Positions 11,290 to 22,949 of a stretch of DNA of 64,000 bases are shown here, piece by piece. Under the pieces are notes generated by a model. That model had not been told where the DNA came from. It saw only the letters and a list, made by a program, of their open reading frames with translations, and did not search any database. The stretch spans positions 190,349 to 254,348 of the forward strand of contig ML682227.1 in NCBI GenBank assembly GCA_007922195.1, given 5' to 3'. The stretch's first letter is position 1; each line of letters starts with the position of its first letter. Made by a program: the position numbers and the translations under genes. This DNA is from Podocnemis expansa (Eukaryota > Chordata > Testudines > Podocnemididae).

Positions 11290-12905
11290 AAAGCCAGAAA
11301 AGGGGCTGCAACCTGGTGCACTCTAGGTATGTGTGCGCCAAGGTATCCCTCACATCTCAGAATGGACAGGCGTCAGGGTATTGGGTGAACCACACCAAGT
11401 ACACGCCCGTGCTTACGGCTCCATGAAGGAGCCGACAACTGATGTCCCCAGTGGGCTGTGGGGTTAAGGTGGAATACCGGCTGGCCCACTGGGGGTCCTC
11501 GCCCTCCATGGGTGGTACCAGGTCCCACCATTTGGTATCTGGGTGGGACGTGAGGGCAAGAAAGTGGATGGTATGGAGCATGAGCATGTACACATAGTCC
11601 CAAGGCGTGGTTCGGAAGGGGACCATGTGCAAATCTAGCAGCCGGCTGAGTGCATGAGGCTGGGGGGCTCACAGGACTGAGGCCCAATGAAAAACTCCAG
11701 AGGGCCAGGACTAAGGGGGGAGGCGGGGAGTACCCTCTTCCAGAATCCACTGGAGGTATACCCGAGCAGTGGGGAGCAAGGCTGCTGTTACCTCCTGGAG
11801 TAGGCAGCAAGGAGTGCAGAGGGTGGAGAGCCCCATGCATTGAGCCAATGCAAGAGGATACACCAAGTTCCCCTGGGCATAGTCCAGGAGGTCTCCAATC
11901 CTGGTGACGTATAGCTGGGCCAACCTCCACTGCACGGAGGAGACCTCCACCACCTGCACACGGAGATGGGGGTTGTGTAGCAGGGGCTCCGCAAGGAGGT
12001 CTACCCCCTCAGAGGGTGCAACAGATCTGGAGGCTGAAAAGAGCCTCCAGGTCCAGAGGAGGTCCTTGTAGAAGACCGGCAGCTCAGAAAGGACTTGCAA
12101 AAGCCCCCTCGGATGGAGATAAAAAAGCTGCCAGTCATATCGGAGACCTCAGAGGTGGCAGAGGAAGGTGAGTACCAGAGGGCTCCACGCCAGACTACGT
12201 GTACCATAAAGGAGTCTCTGCAGGGCCTGGAGGCAGAAGGCGTGGACCTGGCTGTGGACACAGTACCAGGCCCTGCCCCTCTTCCTCCAGGGGAAGGCTG
12301 AGAATCCCTGCAGAGACCCAGTGCAGTTCTGGCCAAAACTCCAGAAATGCCTTCTGGAGGTTGTCCAGGAATGTCAGGGGCAGGACCAGGGTGTTGAGTT
12401 GGTGCCAGAGAATGGACTGGACAAGCTGGTTGATGATCAGTGCCCTCTCCTGAACGGAGAGGCACTGCAGCAGTCCCATCCATCTCTGGAGCTGCCCAAT
12501 GACCCTGCCCTCCAAATCATGTCACTTGTCATCCAGGGAGAGATGGGGGGCAGAAAGGTAAACGCCCAGATAGAGCAGTGGACCCACGCTGCACTGAATG
12601 GCCTGAAGCGTGGGTGGGAGGGAGTTCACTGGCCACCCAGGACCTACTGTCAGGCCAGAGCTCTTGATGCAGTTGATCAGGGCAGAGGAGGCTGCCAAGC
12701 AGCTGGCCAGGCAAGCCTCCAACCGTGCCAGGTCACCCAGCTCCTGGACCATGAGAAGCACGTCATCGGCATATGCCAACAGGAGCAGCCTCAGCCCCGG
12801 CTCACGGAGCACCAACCCCGTCAACCTCTGGCAGAGGAGACAGAGGAAGGGCTCGATGGCCAGGGCGTACAGCTGACCTGACAGCGGACAGTCTTGATGT
12901 ATTCA
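11290..12905 (-). mobile_element. Tx1-type LINE fragment (minus strand), 5'-truncated
   Basis: Read on the minus strand from about 12905, it starts inside the RT at PLSGQLYALAIEPF, followed by the catalytic AYADDVLLMVQ. It continues through LSVQERALIINQLVQ and a long C-terminal part (LPVFYKDLLWTW, ADLLAEPLL-like, RIGDLLDYA). The order and motifs fit the Tx1/L1-like LINE clade common in turtles. Several frameshifts divide it into segments at 12522-12824, 12195-12515, 12001-12483 and 11711-12100. It directly abuts the CR1 3' end. Confidence 0.75.
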
Positions 12906-13950
12906 GCTAGAGTGAGAGGAATTAGAAAGTCATCAGTGGGTGGCTTGAAGCAAGCAAGATATATATTGGTCAAACTGACCCCCAATATTTTTAAAGAAAA
13001 ATTTACAGTAAAACAGAAACTAAAATACAAAATATTTTATTTTAAAAATGTAAAAATAAAGTGTGTCAAAATTTCTGAAAAGTTATTTATTCAACTAAAC
13101 TTGGTCCCTAAAACAGACCAAATTTCATTAATTGTTTCGGTCAACCTGAATCTGTATTTTTCTTTTAAATAAATAAATAAGTATAAATGTTGCATTAAAA
13201 GTTTCAGTCAGCTCTAATATTAATGAAATATCTATCATGCTGTAAAGAGTGGCTCATGGCAATTAATTCTGACCAACAAAATCAGGGCAGCTAGTCTAAA
13301 CTGGTGGTATGTTCTGTGATCAGATTGCACCAAGCCAATGACATATTTGAATGCCTTGATCACTATAACAGTATCACACACAGTTTTGTTACACTTAACT
13401 GTTACTATAACAGTCGTAGGCAGTCCCCTCACACTTGCCACACAAGCAACCTGGATTTAGTGATAAATGGACATTTATATAAAAAATCACACAATATTCA
13501 GATTACTTCCCAGTCCCAAGAGACGCGTTACTTACCCCACATCAGTTGGTAACCTAGATCTTACTCCAAAGACAGTGTCTGTAGCTAGTTCTGTAATAAA
13601 CTATCTAAAGGTTTGTCAACAAGGAAAGAGAAATGAGAGAGCTGTTAACAGGTTAAATCAAGCTGATGAATACACAAATAAGTTGAAACATAAATCTTGA
13701 GAGTGACAGATCTACAGTGATCTGTCAATTTAAAGTGCTTTTCGGGGCAGATCTGCCTCCACCTTCACAGACAAAGCCAGCTCCCAGACAGTTGTCCCAG
13801 GCAGCACAGAATGGGGAGGAGGTGTTCAGTGCTCACAGCTGAAAAAATATGTTACCAACTTTGCCCACCAACTTGGGGCATGCTCATTTATTAGGGCTGC
13901 TTTCTCTTTGGGGAAGATGGTAATTCTATTAGTGTGCCGCTTGTGTCACT
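12906..13950 (+). other. Unassigned AT-rich stretch
   Basis: No exon, lectin motif or clear transposon is visible. The sequence is AT-rich and non-coding. Confidence 0.4.
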
Positions 13951-13964
13951 TGTGTTTCTATATA

Positions 13965-14175
13965 GGTGCGTCTGAGTGGACCGGGTCTATCAGCACTCTC
14001 AGCTGACCCCTTATCTGTCCGTGAACTCAGTAGGCTGGGTCACACAACACTTCTCTGCCGCTACCCTTATGTGCCCCTGGACTCAATCAGGCTGGGTCAA
14101 AACAGCTTTTAGAAAAAAAAAACTTTTCAGCTGTCACCCTGATATGCCTCTGGAGTCAATCAGGCTACTATCCCC
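13965..14175 (+). repeat. Degenerate tandem repeat, three units of about 65 bp
   Basis: The unit ends in ACTCAATCAGGCTGGGTCA or variants, seen near 14025, 14085 and 14152. Each is preceded by CAGCTGnC or TCTCTGCCGC and an ...CCCTnATnTG block. Possibly part of an LTR of an unrecognised element. Confidence 0.5.
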
Positions 14176-14519
14176 ATCAATGAGCAAACCTTACAGGGTT
14201 GTGGGCATCACAGGGATCTTTGGCTAGGTAATAGAAGTGTTGCTGCAAAGCGATATAAAGAAACCAAGACCACAAAGGAGAGGGAATGACCTCTTAGAAG
14301 AGTCTGGAAATTGGCTTGATAACAAAAGACATTTTATTGCTAGGTATCTAAAACTTGCACTAATAATAATAATTACAAAAGGAGAGAAGAATACCCCAAA
14401 ATACCCAGTTACAGCATTGATAAACATACAAGGAAAGAAAAACACCCAACTACAATATTACCTAGATTCTACTGTATCAGGCCTGGAGACAGAGTCATAA
14501 TTAACAAAGAGGGAGAGAG

Positions 14520-14552
14520 GTTGGGAGAGGGAGAGAGAGAGAGAGAGAGAAG
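14520..14552 (+). repeat. (GA)n microsatellite
   Basis: A run of alternating G and A flanked by GGTTGGGAG and GTTGGGAGG copies, giving a short compound purine repeat. Confidence 0.8.
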
Positions 14553-15234
14553 TTGGGAGGGAGGTCTCACCACTCCCTGTAGCAGAAAGGTTTACAGGTT
14601 GTGCAGATCAGGGTCAGAGGCTGGATGGAAACAAAGCTCCCATAGCAATCAGCAAAGAAGAAGAAAAGCCAAATGCCAGCGGAAATGATACAGCTTTAGA
14701 TCCAAGCATCAGGACTCAATCCAGGCTCCCACAGGATTCAGACAGGATCCAATCAGGACTTGCACAGGACACACACTACGCACTGGATGTGAGTAAAGGT
14801 TTTTTATAAGGACTTGTTTACATGGCCAATACACATTCCTGGCTGGGTGTAATGGTTCAGAGAAGCTCACAATACAGTCAGGCAGACTCAGTATTTTGGG
14901 TCTCAAGTATCATGTCTGTGACTAGAATGGTCTGATAATTGATGAGTTTGTTCGTGTTGGTGTGAGATCCTCCATCAGGCGATGCTTCCCTGCTTCTTCA
15001 ATCCCAGGGTTCAGTGCAGTTCTTGCTTTGGAGCCTGGCTCTCCATAGTCAATGCAAATGAAGCTCCATTTACTGCTTTTGGATATGGGTAGATAAGGAT
15101 GTCTCCCATTTCCTACTGTTCTTGGTTTTCAGTTCAAGCAGAGGTTGGGGGATGTGTGGGGGAGACACAGGCTGGATACTATGCTCTGATTCCTCAAGAA
15201 CACAGAGCTAACATGTAACAAATAGACTTAGGAC

Positions 15235-15845
15235 TATTTAGAAAAGCTGGACATACACGAGCCATGGGGCTGGACACAGTGCATCCGAGAGTGCTGAGGG
15301 AGTTGGATGATTTGATTGCAGAAGCATTGGCCATTATTTTCAAAAAATCATGTTGATTGGAGAAGTCCCAAAGGGGTTAGAAAAAGGGAAATATAGTGTC
15401 CATCTTCAAAAAAGGAAGAAGGAGGATCTGGGGAACTACAGAATGATCAGCTGCGTTTCAGACCCCACAAAAATCATGGAGCAGGGCCTCAAGGAGTCCA
15501 TTTGGAAGATGTATAGGTTGGGTGGATGGACTATAAGGTTTATCAAAAGATGGCTAGATCATTTGGGTTCAAAGACTCAATGTCAAGTGGCAGCTGGTAA
15601 CAAGCAGAGTGCTGCAGGTGTCAGTGGTGAGGGCCAGATTTGTTCAATATCTTCATTAATGATCTAGAGTTTGGAGTCAATTGCACCCTCACCATGTTTG
15701 CAGATGATGCTAAGATTGGGGGAGTGTTAGATACTCTGGAGGGTAAGAATGGGCTATAGAGTGACCCAGATAAATTGGAAGATTCAGCAAGGAGAAGCAC
15801 AGAGCCCTGCACTTAAGATGGAAGAATCCCATGCAGTGCTACAGA
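15235..15845 (+). mobile_element. CR1 fragment, sense strand
   Basis: Degenerate CR1 RT sequence: a GWTQCIRE-like block (remnant of GPDELHPR), the NYR region, and FNIFINDLE followed by FADDAKIGGV. Stops and indels are frequent. It is cut at its 3' side by the GC-rich core of a family A MITE. Confidence 0.75.
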
Positions 15846-15869
15846 CTGGTGACCAACTGGCTAAGCAGG

Positions 15870-16285
15870 GCTGCAGCGAGGCGAGCGGGACCTGCACCGC
15901 CAGCCCGCCGGGGCTGCAGTCCCCTACTCCAGAGCCTGCTGCGCTGCCCTGCACCTCCCCCAGCACCCTGGCCAGGGTGCTGATGGCCTCCTTGGCCAGG
16001 GTGCTGGGGGGTTGGGACTTCGTCCCAGAGTGCCATGCACCCTGGGAAGAAGGTCTAACCCCTGTTCTGAAAGGGGTTGTTTTGAAACAAGCTGTCCCAA
16101 CTGCCTTGTTTCAAAACAACCCTTTCGAAACAAGGGTTATTTTGATTCCACTCGAGGTTTTATTATTTCGATGTGACGGGCTCCATTATTTCAAAATAAA
16201 GAAACGTAGTGTCGACCTGACATGTTCTATTTTGAAACAACAATGGTTGTTTAGAAATAAAACCCTCGTGTGGACATATCCAACA
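15870..16285 (+). repeat. MITE family A, copy 2 (one-sided)
   Basis: A GC-rich core (CCAGGGTGCTG, GCACCCTGGGAAGAAG) is followed by TTTCGAAACAA and TTATTTCAAAATAA modules and the end GTGTGGACATATCC. The core closely matches that of the 49944-51565 copy. The left palindromic arm is missing, which suggests insertion into or recombination with the CR1 fragment. Confidence 0.65.
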
Positions 16286-17944
16286 TGTTTTCCTAAATTG
16301 GTGTCTGGGGTTTGAAGCTGTACATCTCTCAGAACTAATTTGGACAGTTTGTCTGTGACACTTGCTTTGAAGTTATCAGTATCTGACACACAGGACACTG
16401 GAAATGTCTTTGCCAGAATGTTTTGAGTAGGGCTGTGATCAGTCAGTTATTTCATAAAAGAAGGAGCAAGGGAGGGTGCAGTGCGGGAATTAGGTACTTT
16501 GGCAGCCTGGGCACGCCTGGAGCAAGCAGCATGGAAGGTGCCCTCAGATCAAATGGTGAAATGGAGCCACTCGATACGCTCCTGGGCCAAAGCCCCGGTT
16601 GTCCCGCCCTAGTTACAGCCCTGGGAGGGAGGGAAGTAGTAGTGGGGAAAACACTCAGCCAAATTAAGGTACTGTCACTAGTCCAAATACAGGGTACTAC
16701 TGTGGATTTACTGTTGTTGCTCTGAGCAGGATCTGGTCCTGAAGAGCTGCTCTGTACAACCAGGAATAATGTGAAGTAACCATTTCCCTTATGCATGAAT
16801 TTAGTTCACTTTTACTGAGACATGTGAATACAGATTTTGTCCTGTTGCTCCCTGGCACAGGGATGAGTGCACAAGGGAAGGTCAGAGGTAATTAGATGAC
16901 AAATGTATTATAAACAGCTGTTCCTCTTTCTCGTGATGGCCCTGAGAAGGGTTTCAATAAATCCGGAGACTGACATATGGTGTGTGCGCTGTGTTGGATG
17001 ACCACAAGTTTAAACATCATGTCTGGAGTTGGATTTGAGCACTCTCTGGAGTTAGATGAAATAGAGAAAAGGCTCAGAAATGACCAGTGAGACAGAATCA
17101 AACCCAGGGTGTAACTGTGTGTTGTGAAAGCAAAACAGGAACAGTAGCAAGAGTCCCAGGGGACTGCGAAGGGTTAAAGTCACAGGACTCGTTAACTAGA
17201 CTGTCAGTTCTTAGCTAATGGCTGCAGCCCCATTATGCCAAATTCTCATCTTTCATTATCCAAACTCAGACTGGAAAATTATTCACTTGGTTAATTTTGA
17301 GGAAATAATTTCTGTAGCCCAGTGAGAAGCAATTCTGATCTATTGGCTCCGCTTCTATTAGGAGAGGTGAAACTGTGCACTAGGCCTTGGATGCTACTAC
17401 AGATAACAAAGCTGAGCAGACTGCTAATGTGGGTAGATTAGGGTTTCTGCAGAAAAGGGTTGGCAGAGATTATGGCATAAACCACACTCCTTTGGAGTGC
17501 AGCCATATGGCTTTCTCAAGAAAGCATTAAATTGGTACAAGGCTGAGACCCAGATGGTGTGGCAGTCATTTAGTGCACAGGTACTGGAGCAGATTTCAAC
17601 TGAGCAGTTTCCCACTGAAGATGCTCACATGGGTGCACTGGTGCCAGCCATCCACATTGCCGAACGCTGCACAAGAAAAGGAGACTATATGAAGGTAGAG
17701 CTTACCCACAAGTCATCATTATTTTGGCCATCCCATTGCACTGGAGGGAAGCCAGATAAATAAGCCAAATATGGGCTGCTGAAGAGAAGAAAGCATATGA
17801 GGTCTAAGGGAAGGAAAGGACAGAAAGCATCATCCAGAATTCTGTGAGCCCACCAACCCTTCTTTTCATCTCTTTCCAGTGTGTGGGTGATGGGAGCAGA
17901 TGAAAGGAGCAAAACATAAGGTACATTAATGATCCCTTTACAAG

Positions 17945-18096
17945 TCACTGCTGTCTGGGCTTCCCTAGACAGACTGTGGCTTTCAGATGGAATTGCTATT
18001 TTTTCTCCAGAAACCGAAAAGAACCAGAACTCCAAGCAGAAATCCCGTTCTGCAAAGGAAATCCATCTACTGGTAATCGGTGATGCCTAGGAAATG
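17945..18096 (+). pseudogene. psi-1 CTLD exon 1 remnant
   Basis: About 152-153 nt align with the intact exon at 31138-31289; the CYFFS-equivalent survives as NCYFFS. One extra nucleotide shifts the frame after it. The Gln codon of the terminal DAQEM motif is TAG (18088-18090). The donor reads ATAAAT instead of GTAAAT. Confidence 0.85.
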
Positions 18097-18629
18097 ATAA
18101 ATGCACTGTGCCTAGTGACCTGACATTGCTACAATACCACTGGAAAATGTAGATGTTCTGAATCCTGTAAGATTATGGGAAATGGGTATCTGTTCTGGAG
18201 TTCTGTAGGATCATGGGAAATTTACCATCTGGTCTAGCAATGGGTAGTCCCTTTCACTTGTAAAATATGCAGACATGAAAAGAGACATGTCATGATGCCC
18301 CTGTGTTTCTAATGTATCCTTTATATGCAAGCACTTCTCTACCCTTCTCTATAAGAGGGGTTGCAACTTGTCTCTAAATTCCCTGTAATACACTGGTGTA
18401 GCCAATAAACTCTACTGGTCATTGAACTACTAAAAAGGCTAAAGTTATCCACCTCACAGATCAGTTCCAAAACAATTGGGACACCCTCATGCCACAATGG
18501 ACATTTTTAAAAGCTGCACTATTTCACTCACAGACATCTGTTGACTTCCTTTGTGCATCAGAGCGCCTATTTTCACCCTGATTCCGGTTAGAACCCTTGG
18601 CTCTTCTGTCCCTCTGAGAAACTATCTGG

Positions 18630-18721
18630 GACCTGTTTTTGATGACCCACTCATTTAGACTGAGGAAAAGCCCTGCCCCTGGTAGACCTGGGAAAAGGAC
18701 TCAGGAGTTAATGATATAAGC
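18630..18721 (+). pseudogene. psi-1 CTLD exon 2 remnant
   Basis: It starts GACCTGTT like the intact exon at 31818 but after GG rather than AG. The segment that should encode HWIGL reads through CACTCATTTAGACTG and the motif is lost. It is about 12 nt shorter than the intact exon. Confidence 0.75.
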
Positions 18722-18894
18722 TTAATTTGACATCTGTTTTGTTTTGTCTTTTAAAAAAGGCTCAGGTCTTGTGATCCGTACTGTATGTCAGTTCTTACAC
18801 AAACACTCCTTCCAATGAACAGTCAGGAAGAATTTAGCCAGAATAAACTTAGGGTTAAAGACTGACGAAGGACTCAACAATTTTGGTTTTAAGA

Positions 18895-19150
18895 TAATAA
18901 TGATATAACATTTCTTTAGCACCTTTCATCTGAGAATATGAAAATATGTTACAAATATTAGTTAATGAAGCTGCAAGTCACTTTGTTGGTAGGTCAATAT
19001 TTATTAGGATTCCCATGTTATCAGCAGGGAATTGAGGTACAGCCAAAATAAAACTTGTTTAAAGTCAAACAGTGTTAGAGCCAGTGTGCAGTCTAGGTCT
19101 CAAAATCTCAGTACAATGCATTGACCAGTAATAGGCCATGCATCCTCTGT
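18895..19150 (+). repeat. MIR-like ancient SINE, copy in psi-1
   Basis: The segment TTTAGCACCTTTCATCTGAG and the following pieces (GGTAGGTCAATATTTATT, CAGTGTTAGAGCCAGTG, TAGGTCTCAAAAT) fit a MIR or CORE-SINE pattern. A colinear copy lies in the intact gene at about 33660-33910, so the insertion is older than the duplication. Confidence 0.55.
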
Positions 19151-19518
19151 AATGTCACTTCTGTCTATTCTGGCTTTAATCACTATATTTTCTCTAATGA
19201 GTAAAAAAACTCATTTCCCCCTGAGGTAGAGACCTCCAGAGCTGCCACTTTTATCCCAGTCCCCCAAAGTGGTTCTCTGACTCTGAGGAAAGCAAGTAAA
19301 TGTTTTGCCAAATGTGACATGATTGTCTGTCTAGGGCAACATGTAACAGTATGTCAGTAGAGTTAGTTGAATTTTACGCCATTTGTCCATTATTTGTCCA
19401 TTTCCTCTGCCACATGCCATGCAGATGTTTCTCTTTTACTCCCATAGTTTTGATTTTTCTTGGCCCTATTTTGGCAGAGAATCTCACCAGTTCCCCACAT
19501 TATCTGTGGCTTTCTCTG

Positions 19519-19625
19519 TTGCAATGTGCTGTCTACAGCACAGTGGAGTCCTGGTCAGTGGTGCTCCCCAAGCCTTCAGTTATGAAGTTCTTGGTCCATG
19601 GATCTGTAAGAGAGAGCTGAAATAA
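19519..19625 (+). pseudogene. psi-1 last exon remnant
   Basis: It ends PWICKRELK and a TAA, matching SWICEKELK of the intact copy. The two upstream conserved cysteines are replaced: HCG became HSG and TCD became SYE, each by a single base change. Confidence 0.85.
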
Positions 19626-19699
19626 TCTCCTGCCGCACTTCTCCAGAAAATGTCCATTGGTCATGCTGGGACTCTGAATGCCCAGTCAGGACACTCCTA

Positions 19700-20002
19700 A
19701 AGCTACAGTAGTGGAAGGTGGTGTCAGGGAAACATGGTGGACTGAAGTAAGAGAGTGGTAGTTGTTTAACAGAGTTTTATTTCAGACTCTCTGAAGGAAT
19801 TAATTTACAGCAAAGACTCTCTAAGACAAAGACACAGTGCAGCAACTTATACTGTGCATTTTTTAGTAGGAGGCTCACTAGGAAAAACTTCGGTAGGGAA
19901 GAGTGTGCTCCTCCTGGACTACTCAGACACATCATAGCCACCAATGAGCCAGGCTCCCAGGAAATGTTAAAAACCTGTGCACAGTGATCTATGAGCTGAC
20001 AT
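19700..20002 (+). other. Flank downstream of psi-1
   Basis: Non-coding. A stretch GGTGTCAGGGAAACATGG followed by TTTTATTTCAGACTC resembles 43955-43990, so it belongs to the duplicated flanks. Confidence 0.4.
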
Positions 20003-20012
20003 TGCAGCAAAG
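20003..20012. repeat. Target-site duplication, left of the Penelope element
   Basis: TGCAGCAAAG is repeated exactly at 22258-22267 on the other side of the element. Confidence 0.85.
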
Positions 20013-20092
20013 AATATTTCCAATATACCCCAGATCAACACACTGACACACAGATACCTTCCTCCAAACACTACAAGAAGAAATATTCTTCA

Positions 20093-21088
20093 TTGACTCC
20101 TCTAGAGGGTTTAAACAAGAGACTTGACTTCTACATTGATTGTTTCTGTCACTGTGCCAAGGCTGAAGTCATGGACAAACAACATTCTTTACATCATAAC
20201 CTCAGCCCTGCAGAACGCAATGCCATCCACAGCCTGAGAAACAACTCTGACATTATCATTAAGGAGGCTTACAAAGGAGGTGCAGTTGTCATCATGAATA
20301 AATTAGATTATGACCAGGAGGCTTATAAACAACTCTCCAATACAACATTCTACAAACCTCTTTCCTCTGATCCCACTGAGGAATACCAAAAGGAATTACG
20401 ACACCTACTCAAGAAACTCCCTAGGACAGCACAGGAACATATAAAGACAGAAACACTACCAGAACCCCGGCCAGGGATGTTCTACGTACTACCTAAAATC
20501 CATAAAAAAGGAAACCCTGGATGCCCCATCATCTCAGAGATTGTCACTCTTACTGCCAGCCTATCTGGCTATGTGGACTCCCTCCTCAGACTCTATGTTA
20601 TCAACATCCCTAGCTATCTTCAAGACACCACAGACTTCCTGAGGAAAATACAGTCCATTGGAGAACTTCCAGAAAACACCATTCTGGCCACTATGGATGT
20701 AGAAGCTCTTTACACCAACATCCCACACAAGGATGGATTACAAGCTCTTAGAAGAACCATCCCAGATGATGCCACAGCACAGCTTGTGACTGAACTTTGT
20801 GACTTTGTGCTCACCCACAACCACTTCAGACTTGTGGATCATTTATATCTCCAAATTAGTGGCACTGCTATGGGCACCCGCATGGCCCCACAATATGCCA
20901 ACATCTTTAAGGGTGACTTAGAACAATGTTTCCTCAAGTCTCATCCCAAAACACCTCTTCTTTACCTACGCTACATTGATGACATCTTCATCTTCTGGAC
21001 ACACGGCAGGGATGCTCTTGAAGATTTTCAGAGAGATTTCAGCAATTTCCACTCCACCATCAAATTGAGCCTGGAACACTCCACATAG
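20093..21088 (+). pseudogene. Penelope-like reverse transcriptase
   Basis: About 331 codons: IKEAYKGGAVVIMNK, MFYVLPKIHKKGNPG, the A-block TMDVEALYTNIPH, SGTAMGTRMAPQYANIF and the catalytic RYIDDIFIFW. The IDD form of the catalytic motif and KIHK are typical of Penelope RTs. The frame opens at TTG with related sequence upstream, so it is 5'-truncated rather than a real start. An in-frame TAG ends it before the thumb region. Confidence 0.9.
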
Positions 21089-21287
21089 GAGATCCACTTT
21101 CTCGACACTACAGTACAAATCAGGGATAGACACATCACCACCACCCTGTACCAAAAACCTACTGGTTGGTATAGTTACCTACATCCCTCGAGCTTCCATC
21201 CTAAACACACCACACGATCCATTGTCTACAGCCAAGCCCTAAGATATAACCACATTTGCTCTGATCCCTCAAACAGAGACAGACATC

Positions 21288-21857
21288 TTGAGGATCTCTA
21301 TCAAGCATTCTGGGGAAGTAAGAAAACAAATTGACAGAGCTAGACGGGTTCTCCGAAGTCAGCTACTACAGGAGAGGCCCAAGAAAGAAAACAACAGAAC
21401 ACCACTAGTCACCACATACAACCCTCAAGTCAGACCCCTGCAACCGATCATTAAGGACCTACAGCCTATTCTAAAAGATGATCCCTCTCTCTCTCAAGCT
21501 TTGGGAGACAGACCTCTCCTTGCCTACAGACAACCACCCAATCTTAAACAGATACTCACCAGCAACTACAGATCTTACAACAGAAACATTGAAGCAGGCA
21601 CACACCCCTGCAACAAACCACGCTGCCAGGTCTGCCCACATATGTGCACAACAGATACCATCATAGGTCCTAATCAAGCCTGCTACTCCATCAAAGGCTC
21701 ATTTACCTGCTCATCTACTAATGTGGTCTATGCCATCATGTGCAAGAAATGCCCCAACACCTTATACATTGGACAAACAGGACAATCGCTGTGCAAAAGG
21801 ATAAATGAACACAGAGCTGATATCAGAAATCACAAAACAAAGAAAACCAGTTGCTGA
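21288..21857 (+). pseudogene. Penelope-like C-terminal part with GIY-YIG endonuclease
   Basis: The frame continues the element after a shift: RRVLRSQLLQERPKKENN, the cysteine cluster CNKPRCQVCPHMC, and then NVVYAIMCKKC followed by LYIGQTGQSLCKR and INEHRADI, the GIY-YIG nuclease core. The nuclease nicks target DNA for priming. Another frameshift near 21855 leaves the C-terminal helix region in a different frame (to about 21960). Confidence 0.9.
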
Positions 21858-22257
21858 GCACTTCCATCTTTCTAATCACTCGATAAATGATTTGTTAACG
21901 ACCGTCATCAAAGATGTGGCTGGGACATCAAGACTTCAAAGAGAAACAGATGAACTCTAATTAATATGCAAGCTAAATTCTGTGAAAGCAGGACTTAATC
22001 GAGACTATGGGTTCTTTTCCCATTACAAAGGGTAATTTGACTTCAGGCTTCGCATGGTTTGAACCTAACAACTGCTCTGATTTGCTGTTACTGTATGACC
22101 TGATCCTATGTTTTACACCCCCTTGCATTTATTTTCATTCCATTCTGTAAGTTCACCCATCTTCGAAGCATCTGATGAAGTGGGATTTTCTCCCAGGAAA
22201 GCTCATGCGAAAAATAAATCCGTTAGTCTTAAAGTGCCACACGACTCCTTGTTTTAA

Positions 22258-22267
22258 TGCAGCAAAG
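22258..22267. repeat. Target-site duplication, right of the Penelope element
   Basis: An exact 10-bp match to 20003-20012, joined directly to the element tail. Confidence 0.85.
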
Positions 22268-22480
22268 CCATTTAGCATGTATGAAGGTTTTGAGCACTGT
22301 GGCTAATGTTGAAATGTGAAGCTGTCCCGCAGTTCTTTCGGATTACGGGAAAATCTATATGCAGCACAGTAGAGGTTAACCTCTTTTGCTTGTAAAATTG
22401 AGAGAGGTACAAAGAAAAATAACATGGCAGGAAACTCCATACTTGAAATATTTCCATTCATTGCCTGCCTTTCTAAAGAG
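22268..22480 (+). other. Intron-derived duplicate of the KLRG1-like gene
   Basis: A block with TTCTTTCGGATTACGGGAAAA, GCAGCACAGTAGAGGTTA and CTTTTGCTTGTAAAAT aligns with the intron following CTLD exon 1 in the intact gene (about 31330-31500) and in psi-1 (about 18140-18290). It is an extra partial duplicate with no exon. Confidence 0.6.
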
Positions 22481-22949
22481 GCTAGCTCCCATCCCTTCAT
22501 GCAGGACTAACAGCTTCTGCATTCCCTGAAGGGCAGGGCAGGTACTTTCCCTTCTTCTTCTTGCTGAGGACACATAGGCACATTGTACCCATCTCAGCAC
22601 CTCATTTTCCTACATCATTTTAACCTCTGTGGTAAGGGGGCCTGGTTCCCAATTCATCATGTCACTTTTCAGCACCATGACCCTGAAATTGCCCATTCAT
22701 ATGGCTCAGAATATGTCTCTTCTCTCTCTCTTTCCAGCTTCTTTGTCTCTGGCATTGCACCAGCTGGGAAAGGAGGAACAAAGATGATGGGGTTTGGGAG
22801 GACACTACTCATTTCATAGTTTTGAAAGAGCTGCTGCCATTCTTGTTTGAGGAAATGAAGCTGCTTGTGCTTAGCTGAATGATCAAACAGTCAGTAATTA
22901 GAGATGAGAGAGAGTCTTAGACCACCCCACCACATTTCCTGGAGGCCAA

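Larger units (their letters stand above)
16690..19625 (+). pseudogene. Dead KLRG1-like gene (psi-1)
   Basis: This aligns colinearly with the intact gene at 27276-34378: shared intron sequence at 16700-17700 with 28840-30720, a CTLD exon 1 remnant at 17945-18096, CTLD exon 2 at about 18630-18721, and the last exon at about 19519-19625. Lesions include a 1-nt insertion and an in-frame TAG in exon 1, a donor changed from GT to AT, loss of the WIGL motif, an acceptor changed from AG to GG, and two cysteines of the last exon changed to Ser and Tyr. No first or transmembrane exon was found upstream. It gives a baseline for which features selection holds in the live copy. Confidence 0.85.
20013..22257 (+). 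mobile_element. Penelope-like retroelement, 5'-truncated, with 10-bp TSD
   Basis: It carries a reverse transcriptase followed by a GIY-YIG endonuclease, the defining arrangement of Penelope-like elements, and a 3' tail reading GATGAAGTGGGATTTTCTC then AATAAATCCGTTAG. Direct 10-bp duplications flank it. A TAG stop at 21086-21088 and frameshifts near 21280 and 21855 inactivate it. A second, shorter copy of the same tail lies at 30163. It sits just downstream of psi-1, between duplicated receptor segments. Confidence 0.92.

Noticed and set aside
16420..16690. Search for the transmembrane exon of psi-1
   Set aside because: The expected position holds unrelated sequence; no match to the 90-nt membrane exon was found.
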